DNA of 64,000 bases from ZC4RG29 sp964521255 (GCA_964521255.1 CAZFRM010000023.1:11205-75204), one strand, 5' to 3'. Shown: positions 50,843 through 60,662, counted from the stretch's first letter. Translations and numbers: made by a program. The notes: a model not told the origin generated them from the sequence alone.

Positions 50843-51259
50843 ATGCCTATACCACCCTTCCATCACCAGGATTTTGGTAAGTTTCTTCTTCGCTTAACGT
50901 GTGGAGGCATACTTTTTTTTCATGGATTTCACAAAGTATTTGTAGAAGTTGATCATGTGAAACGCCTTGTTGAAGATGCAGGGCTTCCGTCATTTCTCGC
51001 TTATGGGAATATTGTAGGCGAATTCGTAGCGCCCTTGTTAGTTATCATTGGTTACAAGACAAGGGTGGGGGCACTCATTATCGTTTTTAACATGTTTATG
51101 TCTGTAATCCTTGTGCATCGTGATATCATGTTTTCTGTAAATGATTTTGGCGGATGGATGATTGAGACGAATGTACTTTACCTCATGACTGCTGTTGTTA
51201 TTTTCTTGTTAGGCTCGGGTAAGTATAGCCTTTCAAAAGGAAAAGGTATTTGGGATTAA
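50843..51259 (+). CDS. DoxX family membrane protein
   Basis: The 138-residue protein has four membrane helices and the DoxX features LLRLTCGGILFFHGFHKVF, AYGNIVGEFVAPLLVIIGYK, TRVGALIIVFNMFMSVILVH and MTAVVIFLLGSGKYSLSKG. Function is not known for this branch. It is a single gene. Confidence 0.88.
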   Translation: MPIPPFHHQDFGKFLLRLTCGGILFFHGFHKVFVEVDHVKRLVEDAGLPSFLAYGNIVGEFVAPLLVIIGYKTRVGALIIVFNMFMSVILVHRDIMFSVNDFGGWMIETNVLYLMTAVVIFLLGSGKYSLSKGKGIWD

Positions 51260-51324
51260 CGATGTTCATGATTCATCCATAACTAAGGACATTGAATCAT
51301 CATCTTGCATTCTCATTTGAGATT

Positions 51325-51903
51325 TTATTCCCCAATGATACTTTTAACATGAAGTGTAAAACCTGGAAGTAAATCCCCACCATCAATGTCCTGATCAAAA
51401 GGAACAGTAATCGGTTTGTGATCGGGTTTAAATACTGTGGTAACCTTTTTATCAGGATCGATTAGCCAGGCAAGATGGCAACCATTATCAATCCATTCTT
51501 TCATTTTATTTTGAATATGATTTCGGTTATCACTATCGGATAGAATTTCAATTACGAAGTCAGGACATATTTTGGAAAAGCCTTTCCGATCTGTTTTTGG
51601 TATGGCTTCCCAACGATCTTTTTTGATAAATGCTGCATCTGCAGACCGGACAGCAGTGTTGGGTAAAGTAAAACTCGTACTGGAATCGAAAGCATATCCC
51701 TGCCCGGTTCTGACACTCCAGTTATAAAGCGCTGATGCTATACCTAAATTGAACCAACCTGTTTCAGACCCTATAGGGGCCATAAGAATAATGTCACCAT
51801 TTGCATTTCGCTCGATTCTGAGCATATCATTCTCCTGGCAGAAATTGAAGAACTGCTCGTCAGTCATCCCCCCGATGGAATTTGTTTTTATTAAATATTC
51901 CAT
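51325..51903 (-). CDS. Uma2 family (DUF820) endonuclease-fold protein
   Basis: The 192-residue protein has the Uma2 pattern: MTDEQFFNFCQENDMLRIER, ITLMAPIGSETG-like stretch ILMAPIGSETGWFNLGIASA, FDSSTSFTLPNTAVRSADAA, ICPDFVIEILSDSDNRNHIQ, KMKEWIDNGCHLAWLIDPDK. The residues D and E..S in PDFVIEILS correspond to the restriction-endonuclease-like core. I chose the ATG at 51903; the open frame extends 20 codons further. Role unknown; these genes are often mobile. Confidence 0.88.
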   Translation of the reverse strand: MEYLIKTNSIGGMTDEQFFNFCQENDMLRIERNANGDIILMAPIGSETGWFNLGIASALYNWSVRTGQGYAFDSSTSFTLPNTAVRSADAAFIKKDRWEAIPKTDRKGFSKICPDFVIEILSDSDNRNHIQNKMKEWIDNGCHLAWLIDPDKKVTTVFKPDHKPITVPFDQDIDGGDLLPGFTLHVKSIIGE

Positions 51904-51968
51904 AACACTCTGCGATTTATCAAATATACAATAATTTGAGTTTGAAATTTTCCACTGATTCATTCGTC

Positions 51969-53465
51969 ATGCTAAAAATTCTCTCAACTAAACAGATCAA
52001 AGAACTCGATACTTATACGATTGAGCATGAACCCATTCCTTCCATTGATCTTATGGAGCGTGCATGTCGTGCCTTTGTAATCTGGTTCGCTGAAAAATTT
52101 GACAACGCCAACAAGATTGGGATTGTTTGTGGTACCGGCAATAACGGTGGTGATGGACTTGGCGTGGCGAGGTTGTTGCAAGAATGGGGATATTCTGTAA
52201 CTGTTTGGATTGTCAGAGGGTCTGTTTCCGAATCCCCTGATTTTGCCAGCAATCTTAACCGCTTAAGTGGTAAGGTTGAAATAATTGAAATCACTTCTCC
52301 TGGTGAAAATTTATTTTCGGGGCAGGACATTTTGATTGATGCCATTTTTGGATCCGGATTGTCAAGACCTGTTGAAGGAATTTATGCACACACCATTGAG
52401 AGCATAAATCAGACTGAAGCTATTCGAATAGCTATTGATATTCCATCCGGTTTAATGGCCGATACACATTCAACAGGAGCAATTGTAAAAGCACATTATA
52501 CCTTATCGTTTCAACTTCCAAAACTGGCTTTTCTTATGCCGGAAAATTATAAATATGTCGGTGAGTGGGCTCTGGTCGATATTGGATTAAAAAAAGATTT
52601 TATAAGAGAGGCAACAAGCCAATATTTTCTTATTCGACTAAAAGACGTAAAGAAGATAAAAAGACCACGATTGAAATTTCACCATAAAGGAAATTATGGT
52701 AGGGCTATGCTTATTTCAGGAAGCAATGGAAAAATGGGAGCGGCAGTTTTGGCAGCAAGAGCAGCGATGCGTTCTGGCCTGGGATTGCTTACAATTCATT
52801 CACCAAAGTGCGGATACTATATTCTACAAACATCAATCCCCGAAGCGATGGTAAGTGTTGATGAACACAATGATTTTTTTTCAACTCTTCCTGAAATCGA
52901 AACCATGGATACAATTGGTATTGGTCCCGGCATCGGCACTAAAGAAGAAACTGCGAAAGCATTTGGTCAACTACTCGATCGCTATAGAAAACCTATTGTA
53001 ATTGATGCAGATGCTCTCAACCTCCTCTCAACCTATACTCACCTCCTGCTTTCCTTACCTCCGGACTGCATTTTAACACCTCATCCCAAAGAATTTGAAA
53101 GACTGGTTGGTCCCTGGGGCAATGACTTTGAAAGACTGGAGAAACTTAAAACCCTTGCTAAAGATTTGAAGGCCGTGATCGTTTTAAAAGGCGCTAATAG
53201 TTCAATTGCATCTCCCGAGGGAAATGTATACTTCAATTCTACCGGGAATCCGGGAATGGCAACCGGTGGGAGTGGTGATGTGCTCACAGGAATTCTTACC
53301 GGAATACTCGCTCAGGGATACTCTCCCCTGGAAACTGCCATCTTCGGAACTTACCTTCATGGTCTTTCCGGTGATTGTGCTGCTATAGACAAGGGAATGG
53401 ACAGTCTAATAGCTTCAGACTTAGTCGATTACTTGCCAGATGCTTTTAAGAGGATCGACCACTAA
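51969..53465 (+). CDS. nnr: Bifunctional NAD(P)H-hydrate epimerase/ADP-dependent dehydratase
   Basis: The 498-residue protein repairs hydrated NAD(P)H. Residues 1-215 form the epimerase domain (IDLMERACRAFVIWFAEKF, GIVCGTGNNGGDGLGVARLL, DAIFGSGLSRPVEG, AIDIPSGLMAD). Residues ~225-498 form the dehydratase domain (HKGNYGRAMLISGSNGKMGA, IGPGIGTKEETAKAF, IDADALNLLS, LTPHPKEFERLVG, NPGMATGGSGDVLTGILTG with the catalytic-type Asp, and GTYLHGLSGDCAA). The open frame starts earlier, but the ATG at 51969 gives the family start MLKILSTKQIKELD. Confidence 0.95.
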   Translation: MLKILSTKQIKELDTYTIEHEPIPSIDLMERACRAFVIWFAEKFDNANKIGIVCGTGNNGGDGLGVARLLQEWGYSVTVWIVRGSVSESPDFASNLNRLSGKVEIIEITSPGENLFSGQDILIDAIFGSGLSRPVEGIYAHTIESINQTEAIRIAIDIPSGLMADTHSTGAIVKAHYTLSFQLPKLAFLMPENYKYVGEWALVDIGLKKDFIREATSQYFLIRLKDVKKIKRPRLKFHHKGNYGRAMLISGSNGKMGAAVLAARAAMRSGLGLLTIHSPKCGYYILQTSIPEAMVSVDEHNDFFSTLPEIETMDTIGIGPGIGTKEETAKAFGQLLDRYRKPIVIDADALNLLSTYTHLLLSLPPDCILTPHPKEFERLVGPWGNDFERLEKLKTLAKDLKAVIVLKGANSSIASPEGNVYFNSTGNPGMATGGSGDVLTGILTGILAQGYSPLETAIFGTYLHGLSGDCAAIDKGMDSLIASDLVDYLPDAFKRIDH

Positions 53466-53653
53466 TGCCAAATGTTTTGATCCGCTTAAAAAATAAGAAC
53501 CTTTTATTTTAAAAAATGTCAGGATTAGTTAAACCTTTTCGCCCTTTCAGACATCTATATAATAGACAGATGGCAAATTTTTAAGATGAGAAGGGAACTT
53601 TGGATCAGATTTTGCCGTATTAATTATTAAATTTAAAGTAGGCTTATATTAAA

Positions 53654-54022
53654 ATGACTTTACGTTCGTTGTTGGTGGTTTTGCTGGTTGGTTTTGCCTT
53701 CCAGGTTTTCTCCCAGTCGGGTGACGAGGGGAGACAAGCTTCTCCATACGGCGTCGAACGTTTAGATGCCTACTCCGATATAAAGTTATTCCCTAATCCC
53801 GCTCCTGAATATGTTCATGTTAGCTTAGGGTCATTAAAGGCTACCAATGTTAAACTTTCTGTTCTTAACGTCATCGGAAGCGAATTGAATCCAGAAGTTG
53901 AAACGGTGAATGACCATGAAATGCGGGTAAGAGTAAAAGAGTTAGCCCCGGGATATTACTTCCTTACCGTAAAAGATGAAACTTCAAGATTTAAAGGCAT
54001 TTACAAGTTTCTGAAGCCTTAG
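53654..54022 (+). CDS. Small exported protein made mainly of a T9SS C-terminal sorting domain
   Basis: The 122-residue protein has a signal peptide (MTLRSLLVVLLVGFAFQVFS), about 20 residues of linker, and then a type A T9SS sorting domain: IKLFPNPAPEYVHVSLG, NVKLSVLNVIGSELNPEVE, MRVRVKELAPGYYFLTVKD and FKGIYKFLKP. Nothing else is left as cargo. It may be a decayed secreted protein, or a protein that acts through this domain alone. Its stop codon overlaps the stop of the convergent aldolase gene (54019-54022). Confidence 0.85.
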   Translation: MTLRSLLVVLLVGFAFQVFSQSGDEGRQASPYGVERLDAYSDIKLFPNPAPEYVHVSLGSLKATNVKLSVLNVIGSELNPEVETVNDHEMRVRVKELAPGYYFLTVKDETSRFKGIYKFLKP

Positions 54023-55056
54023 CTTAATACCTTCTTCAAGCGCTCGACAAAATTTTCAATATCATCTTCGGTTGTATCAAATGAACACATCAACCTCACT
54101 TCGGAGGTTCGGTCATTCCATACATAAAAGAAAAATTCATCTTGCATCTCTTGAATAATATGAGGAGGCATAATAGCAAAGATGCTGTTTGCATCAACTT
54201 TTTGTGTTACGCTTATCCCTGGTAAGTCCTTTATTTTTGTCTCCAGTAGTTTTGCCATCGCGTTTGCGTGAAGCGCATTCTTCTTCCAAAGATCATCACT
54301 TAATAGCGACTCAAATTGTGCTCCGATAAACCGCATCTTTGAATGGAGCTGCATACTTTGCTTACGGATATACTTGAATGCTTCAGAAAGAGAGTTGTTA
54401 AAAAAAACAACAGCCTCTCCGAACATCATACCATTTTTCGTTCCGCCAAAAGACAAAACATCAACACCCGCTTCCCGGGTAAATTCTTTAAAGCTTAGTC
54501 CGAGACTAACAGAGGCATTTGATATTCGTGATCCGTCCATGTGGAAAATAAGGTTGAATTTTTTAGCTATAGCGGAAATAGCTTTCACTTCGTCAATGGA
54601 ATACACCGTTCCGTACTCGGTAACCTGTGAAATGGAAATCACCTTTGCCTGAGGGTGATGCTGATCTTCTATTCGTTGAATTCTCGCTTCTATTTCATGC
54701 GGATAAATCTTTCCATCTCTTGTGGGAATAGTAATAAGTTTACATCCGGTAAACTTTTCCGGCGCAGTGGATTCATCTACATTGATGTGTGCGAGGTCTG
54801 AACATATTATCGAGTTATAGGATTTAGAAATCGCACTGAGCCCTGATACATTTGCCCCTGTACCATTGTAAACAAAATACACATCAATACCCTCTCCAAA
54901 ATACGCTTTGAATTTTTCAATTGCCCGTTGGGTCCACGCATCATTTCCATACGATCCCGCATGGCCGTCATTAGCCTTCATCAAGGCCTGCATTATTTGT
55001 GGATGAACTCCTGAATAATTATCGCTTGCGAAAGTCCTTTTGTTTGTCATAGCCAA
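54019..55056 (-). CDS. Low-specificity threonine aldolase/beta-eliminating lyase
   Basis: The 345-residue PLP enzyme splits threonine or allothreonine into glycine and acetaldehyde. It has FASDNYSGVHPQIMQALMKA, GNDAWTQRAIEKFKAYFGE, VYFVYNGTGANVSGLSAI, HMDGSRISNASVSLG, and the PLP lysine in VLSFGGTKNGMMFGEAVVFF. Length is normal for the family. The start is at 55056, with an alternative ATG two codons later. Confidence 0.92.
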   Translation of the reverse strand: MAMTNKRTFASDNYSGVHPQIMQALMKANDGHAGSYGNDAWTQRAIEKFKAYFGEGIDVYFVYNGTGANVSGLSAISKSYNSIICSDLAHINVDESTAPEKFTGCKLITIPTRDGKIYPHEIEARIQRIEDQHHPQAKVISISQVTEYGTVYSIDEVKAISAIAKKFNLIFHMDGSRISNASVSLGLSFKEFTREAGVDVLSFGGTKNGMMFGEAVVFFNNSLSEAFKYIRKQSMQLHSKMRFIGAQFESLLSDDLWKKNALHANAMAKLLETKIKDLPGISVTQKVDANSIFAIMPPHIIQEMQDEFFFYVWNDRTSEVRLMCSFDTTEDDIENFVERLKKVLS

Positions 55057-55189
55057 GTTTATTCCATGCTCAATGTATTATTGGGGCAATTTCTTTTCCA
55101 GTACTGAACTTCACTGTAAATTTCATTCTGGTTTTCTTGCTCTGCTTGAAAGCTAAAAAAACAGTATTTTGTGGATTAAAACACCTGCC

Positions 55190-56017
55190 ATGGTAAATAT
55201 TCTTGTACCAACGGATTTTTCAGACCTTTCGAAGGTATCCATCGATTATGCAGTAAAAGTTGCCAATAAACTGGGGGCTCATATCACATTGCTCCATGTG
55301 GTTACTGTGATCCAGCCTACAAGGGCAAGTATGCGATTAAGGCTTGAGGCTCTTGAGGAGGAACTAATGGAGATGGGCAAGGAAGATATGAAGGCATTAA
55401 TTACTGAGTTTGCCGGCAAAATCAAGACAGGCAAGCCCATTGCTTTCGAAGTTGTACAGGGCGCTTCTCTTAATGCTACTGTAAAAAGTGTGGCAAAAAG
55501 ACTTCATAGCGGGCTTATCGTTATGGGAACAAGAGGAGCAAATGGCCTTAAGAAAGTAGTCCTTGGCAGTAATACATCTGCGGTAATTGAGATAAGTAAT
55601 ATTCCTGTTTTAGTGGTTCCCGAGTTTGCCGAGTTCAAGACCTTTAACACGGTGGTGTACGCAACAGACCGAAAACATCTTGATGATGAACTTGAATTAC
55701 TTGTGCCATACCTTAAAATTTTTGAATCAAATCTTCATGTTTTTCATGTAACCTCAAATGCTAAAGAGATCGCTGCTGCTGAAGAAAGCATTAGGAACTC
55801 CGTTAAGAAGACGGGCTATCAAAAGTTTGAAATTAAAGTAGTAGTGGCGAAGGAGATCGATGAGGCTGTAGATGCCTACGTTAAAGAAACTAAAAGTGAT
55901 CTTCTCACAACGTTCGCTCATGAGCATAGCTTCTACGAAAAACTTTTCGATCGCAGCCTTACACGTAAGCTTACGTTTCAAAGCAAGGTGCCTTTGCTGG
56001 CTTTTCGCGAGAATTAA
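55190..56017 (+). CDS. Universal stress protein, tandem UspA domains
   Basis: The 275-residue protein has two UspA domains. The first (MVNILVPTDFSDLSKVSIDY ... MGTRGANGLKKVVLGSNTSA) keeps the ATP-binding Gly motif. The second is degenerate, ending THAHEHSFYE-like TFAHEHSFYEKLFDRS, without the Gly pattern. The open frame begins earlier with GTG/TTG-type codons, but the ATG at 55190 is the better start. Confidence 0.9.
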   Translation: MVNILVPTDFSDLSKVSIDYAVKVANKLGAHITLLHVVTVIQPTRASMRLRLEALEEELMEMGKEDMKALITEFAGKIKTGKPIAFEVVQGASLNATVKSVAKRLHSGLIVMGTRGANGLKKVVLGSNTSAVIEISNIPVLVVPEFAEFKTFNTVVYATDRKHLDDELELLVPYLKIFESNLHVFHVTSNAKEIAAAEESIRNSVKKTGYQKFEIKVVVAKEIDEAVDAYVKETKSDLLTTFAHEHSFYEKLFDRSLTRKLTFQSKVPLLAFREN

Positions 56018-56077
56018 TTCAAATAATTGCCACTGGAGCACAGAGAACCTCAGAGCTTCAGCGCCTCTGTGGCATCT

Positions 56078-57511
56078 TCAGAATTCTGCATTCCCCGGAA
56101 ATCTTGGGTAGGGAATAACATCACGAATATTCGTCATGCCTGTTACAAAAAGCATTAGACGTTCGAAGCCCAGGCCGAAACCACTATGAGGCGCTGATCC
56201 AAATTTCCGTAACTCCAGGTACCACCAGAGATCTTTTTCCGGCAACTTTAATTCCTGAACACGCTTGATTAGCTTGTCATAATTCTCTTCACGTTGTGAT
56301 CCGCCAATGATTTCACCAATGCCTGGAAAGAGAACATCCATAGCCCTGACAGTTTTTCCATCGTCATTTTGTTTCATATAAAACGCCTTGATGGCGGAAG
56401 GATAGTTATATAAAATGACCGGCTTCTTAAAATGTTTTTCAACAAGATATCGTTCATGCTCCGACTGGAGATCAACACCCCATTGATCAACGAGGTATTG
56501 AAACTTTTTCTTTTTATTGGGATTTGAATTTTTTAAAATGTCTATGGCTTCTGTATAGGAGAGTCTTTGAAATTCATTTTCGGTCACAAATTTCAACCGG
56601 TCAATGAGTCCTAATTCACTTCTTTGATCCTGCGGCTTGCTTTGTTCTTCTTCCCTGGCACGTTTATCAAGAAAGTCAAGATCTTCTGCGCAGTTGTCAA
56701 GTGCATATTGGCATAAGAATTTAACAAATGATTCTGCCAACGCCATGTTATCCTCCAATTCATAAAATGCCATCTCAGGTTCAATCATCCAGAACTCGGC
56801 AAGGTGTCTTGTCGTGTTGGAATTCTCAGCCCGAAACGTTGGACCAAAAGTATAAATATCACCCAGCGCTAAAGCGTAGGTCTCTCCCTCAAGTTGTCCC
56901 GATACCGTTAAGTTGGTTTCCTTTCCAAAAAAGTCTTCTTTAAAATTCGTATGACCATTTTCATCTTTTGGCGGATTGTTAGCGTCAAGTGTTGTTACCC
57001 TGAACATAGCTCCGGCACCTTCTGCATCAGAACCCGTTATGATGGGTGTATGGATGTAGAAGAAGCCCCGGTCATTGAAAAACTTATGAACAGCGAAAGC
57101 CATTGCATGACGAAGGCGCATCACCGCACCAAAGGTATTCGTGCGTGAACGTAAGTGAGCAATCTCTCTAAGAAATTCAAGTGAATGTTTTTTTGGTTGT
57201 AAGGGAAACTTCTCCGCATCACAGTCACCAAGAACAATGAGCTCTTTAACCTTTAATTCCATGGTTTGTCCTTTAGCCGGAGAAGCAACAAGCTCACCAC
57301 TGATAGACAGGCAAGCTCCGGTTGTAATCCTTTTCAATAGCACTTGATCCATGATATTGAAATCCACAACGGCCTGTAGATTTTGAATGGTGGATCCATC
57401 GTTCAATGCAATAAACTGGTTGTTACGAAAAGTTCTCACCCAACCTTTCACGGTCACCGACTGCCCTCGCGGTTCGAGGGTAAGCAAATCTTTTATCTTA
57501 GTTCTTGTCAT
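56078..57511 (-). CDS. asnS: Asparaginyl-tRNA synthetase
   Basis: The 477-residue enzyme charges tRNA-Asn. It has an N-terminal OB-fold anticodon-binding domain (VTVKGWVRTFRNNQFIALND) and the class II catalytic domain: motif 1 region MRLRHAMAFAVHKFFNDRGF, motif 2 TFRAENSNTTRHLAEFWMIE, and motif 3 GFGLGFERLMLFVTGM. The ending RDVIPYPRFPGNAEF is typical of AsnRS. I chose the ATG at 57511, ten codons inside the open frame. Confidence 0.96.
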   Translation of the reverse strand: MTRTKIKDLLTLEPRGQSVTVKGWVRTFRNNQFIALNDGSTIQNLQAVVDFNIMDQVLLKRITTGACLSISGELVASPAKGQTMELKVKELIVLGDCDAEKFPLQPKKHSLEFLREIAHLRSRTNTFGAVMRLRHAMAFAVHKFFNDRGFFYIHTPIITGSDAEGAGAMFRVTTLDANNPPKDENGHTNFKEDFFGKETNLTVSGQLEGETYALALGDIYTFGPTFRAENSNTTRHLAEFWMIEPEMAFYELEDNMALAESFVKFLCQYALDNCAEDLDFLDKRAREEEQSKPQDQRSELGLIDRLKFVTENEFQRLSYTEAIDILKNSNPNKKKKFQYLVDQWGVDLQSEHERYLVEKHFKKPVILYNYPSAIKAFYMKQNDDGKTVRAMDVLFPGIGEIIGGSQREENYDKLIKRVQELKLPEKDLWWYLELRKFGSAPHSGFGLGFERLMLFVTGMTNIRDVIPYPRFPGNAEF

Positions 57512-57644
57512 GGCTAGAGGCAATTCACGCAAAGCCCGCAAAAAACGACAATTTGAAGGTTAAGTACAAATGTTTTGTCTCCAATCTATCCGGTCAAAAA
57601 TCGTTTGGAACGAAAATTGTGTTTACCGAATTCCGCTTATTTGA

Positions 57645-57652
57645 TACCTTTG
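57645..57652 (+). promoter_or_regulatory. Likely -7 box of the rpoN promoter
   Basis: TACCTTTG matches TAnnTTTG and lies 32 bp upstream of the rpoN start codon. No good -33 TTTG is present at the usual distance. Confidence 0.4.
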
Positions 57653-57683
57653 TCAAGCTCGTAAAAATTCAAGATTTTTTTAA

Positions 57684-59135
57684 ATGCAGAGACTTGGCTT
57701 AACACAGTCCTTACAACAGAAACTTTCACCACAGCAGATTCAATTTATTAAACTGCTGCAAGTGCCTACGGCCGAACTTGAAAACCGCATTGAGGAGGAA
57801 TTGGAGCAGAACCCTGCGCTGGAAGAAGGTGCGGAAGAACAACAATCAGACGAAGCGCCAGGTAACGAAGAAGAATTTCAGGAAACCGCTGCCAAGGATG
57901 AGGATGTTGACATCAAGGATTATTTGCAAGATGATTATGCGGGGTATAAGATGCAGGGCGATGGAAATGATGATGATGAAGACCGTGAGATGCCTATCCC
58001 CACATCTGCCTCACTTCATGAACAGTTAATGAACCAGCTTGATTTCCTTGGTTTGGAAGAACGTCAATATTCTATTGGTAAACAGCTTATCGGTAGCATT
58101 GAGACTGACGGTTATATCCGGCGAGAGATTGACGCTATTGTTAATGACCTGGCTTTTTCACAAGGTATTGAAACCACTCATGATGAAGTGGAATTGGTAT
58201 TGAAAAAGATACAGACGTTTGACCCTCCTGGAATAGCTGCCCGTAGTTTACAGGAATGCCTTCTGCTTCAACTGGAGCGTATGGATAACGGTCATGATAT
58301 TGATGTAGCCGTTGCCAAAAAAATTATTGCAGAATGCTTCGACGAATTTACCAAGAAGCATTATCAGAAAATTCAAAAGAAGCTGGAGACGGAAGATGAA
58401 GAGTTTGTTCGTGATGCCATGGAACTCATCGTCAAGTTAAATCCTAAACCGGGAAGTGGCAGCACATCCACCATGATAAAGAATTCGTTCCTTATCCCGG
58501 ATTACATACTTACGGCTAATAACGGAAAACTTGAACTTACATTGAACAGCCGCAATGCTCCTGAACTTCGCATCAGCCGTTCGTACACAGAGATGTTCAA
58601 AGCTTATGACAAGAGTAATAAAAAGGATAAGAAGCTTAAAGAAGCAGTAACTTTTGTCAAGCATAAGCTTGATGCCGCGAAATGGTTCATTGATGCCATT
58701 AAGCAACGTCAGCAAACGCTATTGAGAACGATGAAGGCAATTGTGGATTTTCAATATGATTTTTTCCTGGAAGGCGATGAGACAAAACTCAAGCCGATGA
58801 TTTTGAAAGACATTGCCAGCATGATCAATATGGACATCTCAACGGTTTCGCGAGTGGCCAGCAGTAAATCGGTTCAGACTGATTTTGGAATTTTTCCGTT
58901 GAAGCACTTTTTCTCAGAAGGTATTTCAACTGATTCAGGTGAAGAGGTTAGTAGCCGCGAAGTAAAACAAATCATTAAAGATATTATTGAAAGTGAAGAT
59001 AAAAGCAAACCTTATTCGGACGATAAATTAGAAAAGATATTAAATGACAAAGGATATAACATCGCCCGCCGGACGGTTGCCAAATATCGCGAGCAATTAA
59101 ATATACCAGTAGCCCGCCTGAGAAAAGAATTATAA
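57684..59135 (+). CDS. rpoN: RNA polymerase sigma-54 factor
   Basis: The 483-residue factor recruits RNA polymerase to -24/-12 promoters and needs enhancer-binding ATPases. Region I is Gln-rich (LTQSLQQKLSPQQIQFIKLL), region II is very acidic (EEGAEEQQSDE, DGNDDDEDRE), the core-binding part follows (YIRREIDAIVNDL, PPGIAARSLQECLLLQL), and the C-terminal domain carries the HTH (KDIASMINMDISTVSRVAS) and the RpoN box ARRTVAKYR at ~461-469. All parts are intact. Confidence 0.96.
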   Translation: MQRLGLTQSLQQKLSPQQIQFIKLLQVPTAELENRIEEELEQNPALEEGAEEQQSDEAPGNEEEFQETAAKDEDVDIKDYLQDDYAGYKMQGDGNDDDEDREMPIPTSASLHEQLMNQLDFLGLEERQYSIGKQLIGSIETDGYIRREIDAIVNDLAFSQGIETTHDEVELVLKKIQTFDPPGIAARSLQECLLLQLERMDNGHDIDVAVAKKIIAECFDEFTKKHYQKIQKKLETEDEEFVRDAMELIVKLNPKPGSGSTSTMIKNSFLIPDYILTANNGKLELTLNSRNAPELRISRSYTEMFKAYDKSNKKDKKLKEAVTFVKHKLDAAKWFIDAIKQRQQTLLRTMKAIVDFQYDFFLEGDETKLKPMILKDIASMINMDISTVSRVASSKSVQTDFGIFPLKHFFSEGISTDSGEEVSSREVKQIIKDIIESEDKSKPYSDDKLEKILNDKGYNIARRTVAKYREQLNIPVARLRKEL

Positions 59136-59138
59136 TAC

Positions 59139-59762
59139 GTGAATCTAATTGCCAGGATCATCTCCGTTCTTTTCCATCCGTTGTTGATGGCCACATACCT
59201 TTGTGCCATTCTTATGCTAACCTATCCGCCTGCGCTTGATCCGGTACGGGCAGAAATTTTTAGCGGATTTCTTTTGTTGATTTTCTTTGTAACCTTTCTT
59301 TTACCTGCTATCAATATCGTAATCTTTAAAACCTTCGGAACGATTTCATCCGTGATGATGGTGGAGCGACAGGATCGGATTATTCCTTTTGTTTTTATTA
59401 CTCTTTTTTATTTGATGATGACCGGGCTCTTCTACTGGAAATTTCATATTGGTTTCCATGATAACATCTTTAAGTTTCTTGTCATCATTGATTTGCTGGT
59501 AATTGCATCTACTGTAATAACCTTCTTTTATAAAGTCAGTGTTCACAGTATCGGTATGGGAGGTTTATTGGGAATATTAGTCCCATTAAATAAAATATCA
59601 GAAGATCACGCTTTATTTTACCCTACAATTGCTTTGCTTGTTATTGCCGGGATTGTAATGTCTGCACGCCTTTATTTGAACGTACATTCACCACGTGAAG
59701 TGATGATTGGCGCTTTGACAGGTTTTGCAATCAGCTTTATTTCTGTCGTATTTTTCTTTTGA
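59139..59762 (+). CDS. PAP2-superfamily-like membrane protein
   Basis: The 207-residue protein has six membrane helices and a C-terminal SARLYLNVHSPREVMIGALT segment like the last motif of PAP2 phosphatases, where SR, H and D/E residues form the active site. The first PAP2 motif (KxxxxxxRP) is not clear, so activity is uncertain. The start is a GTG, three bases after the rpoN stop, and it is probably co-transcribed with rpoN. Confidence 0.78.
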   Translation: MNLIARIISVLFHPLLMATYLCAILMLTYPPALDPVRAEIFSGFLLLIFFVTFLLPAINIVIFKTFGTISSVMMVERQDRIIPFVFITLFYLMMTGLFYWKFHIGFHDNIFKFLVIIDLLVIASTVITFFYKVSVHSIGMGGLLGILVPLNKISEDHALFYPTIALLVIAGIVMSARLYLNVHSPREVMIGALTGFAISFISVVFFF

Positions 59763-59778
59763 ATGTAATGCTCAGGAA

Positions 59779-60513
59779 TTAAAAACTTGAAAGGGATATT
59801 CCCACAGTGAAATTTTTCATGTCGGTTTGATCAGGTCCTCTGTCGTCTTTAAATAAAGGTGAGAAGTTATAATAACCAAAGAGAGAAAGATTTCCGGCGC
59901 CGATCTTTACGAACGCCCCATATCTGAAATCGTTGAGGTTAAAGTTTTGTTTGTCTTTAATTTTTTTGGTTTCGCCATCTTCCCGATACTTGATCTTTGT
60001 AAATGAATCATACAAATATCCTGCTCTTCCTCCGATAGAGGCCCGGAAACTTCTGCCCGGATCATTCGGGTTTGTACTAAAACGTATTTCAATCGGTACA
60101 TCAATATAGTTGGTGACAATCATAGATTTATCAACCCCGGGATAGGAGTCGGAAGCAGGGGTTAGGGAAGTGCCCTCGGAAGTCAGCGTTAAAGTATAAT
60201 CGTTACCAAGCTTGTAACGCTCAAGGGATAATCCAATCCCGGGATGTACGCTGAATTTCGACTTGCTTATGCGGAGGTCATATTGATAATAAACATTAAA
60301 GGTGCGGGAGCCCCAGAAATTAACATCAAATGCGTCAGGCTTATTGAAGGGCTGATTGAAGCCGAATTCCAGCATGAATGCACCGGGAAGGTTTGGCAAC
60401 GGTTTGCTGTTGCCTTTGGTGGTTTTTGCAGGTGAGCCTTCTTCCTGGGCAAGGGATGGATAAGCAAAAATCAACGAGAGGAGGGTAAAACAGGCAACGA
60501 AAGTTCTGATCAT
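59779..60513 (-). CDS. Outer membrane beta-barrel protein
   Basis: The 244-residue protein has a signal peptide (MIRTFVACFTLLSLIFAYPSLAQ) and a PorT/OmpX-like barrel: FMLEFGFNQPFNKPDAFDVN, NVYYQYDLRISKSKFSVHPG, IEIRFSTNPNDPGRSFRASI, GGRAGYLYDSFTKIKYREDG and the C-terminal strand NFTVGISLSSF. Function is unknown. It is convergent with the PAP2-like gene. Confidence 0.85.
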   Translation of the reverse strand: MIRTFVACFTLLSLIFAYPSLAQEEGSPAKTTKGNSKPLPNLPGAFMLEFGFNQPFNKPDAFDVNFWGSRTFNVYYQYDLRISKSKFSVHPGIGLSLERYKLGNDYTLTLTSEGTSLTPASDSYPGVDKSMIVTNYIDVPIEIRFSTNPNDPGRSFRASIGGRAGYLYDSFTKIKYREDGETKKIKDKQNFNLNDFRYGAFVKIGAGNLSLFGYYNFSPLFKDDRGPDQTDMKNFTVGISLSSF

Positions 60514-60580
60514 GTGATCTTTAATAAGATTTGAAATGAGCCCAAAATTAAGTTTTTTGTTTGCAGGGCCAAACCATTTC

Positions 60581-60611
60581 TTTGGTTCAGCCGATTAATT
60601 ATTTAGATTTG
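60581..60611 (+). promoter_or_regulatory. Promoter of tRNA-Arg
   Basis: TTTG at 60581-60584, 19 bases, then TAGATTTG at 60604-60611 match the Bacteroidota -33/-7 consensus fully. Transcription would start near 60618, about 45 bases before the mature tRNA. Confidence 0.7.
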
Positions 60612-60662
60612 CAATCCCAAAATCAACAATATCACTACCCTGTTGATTATAGGGTTCATATT

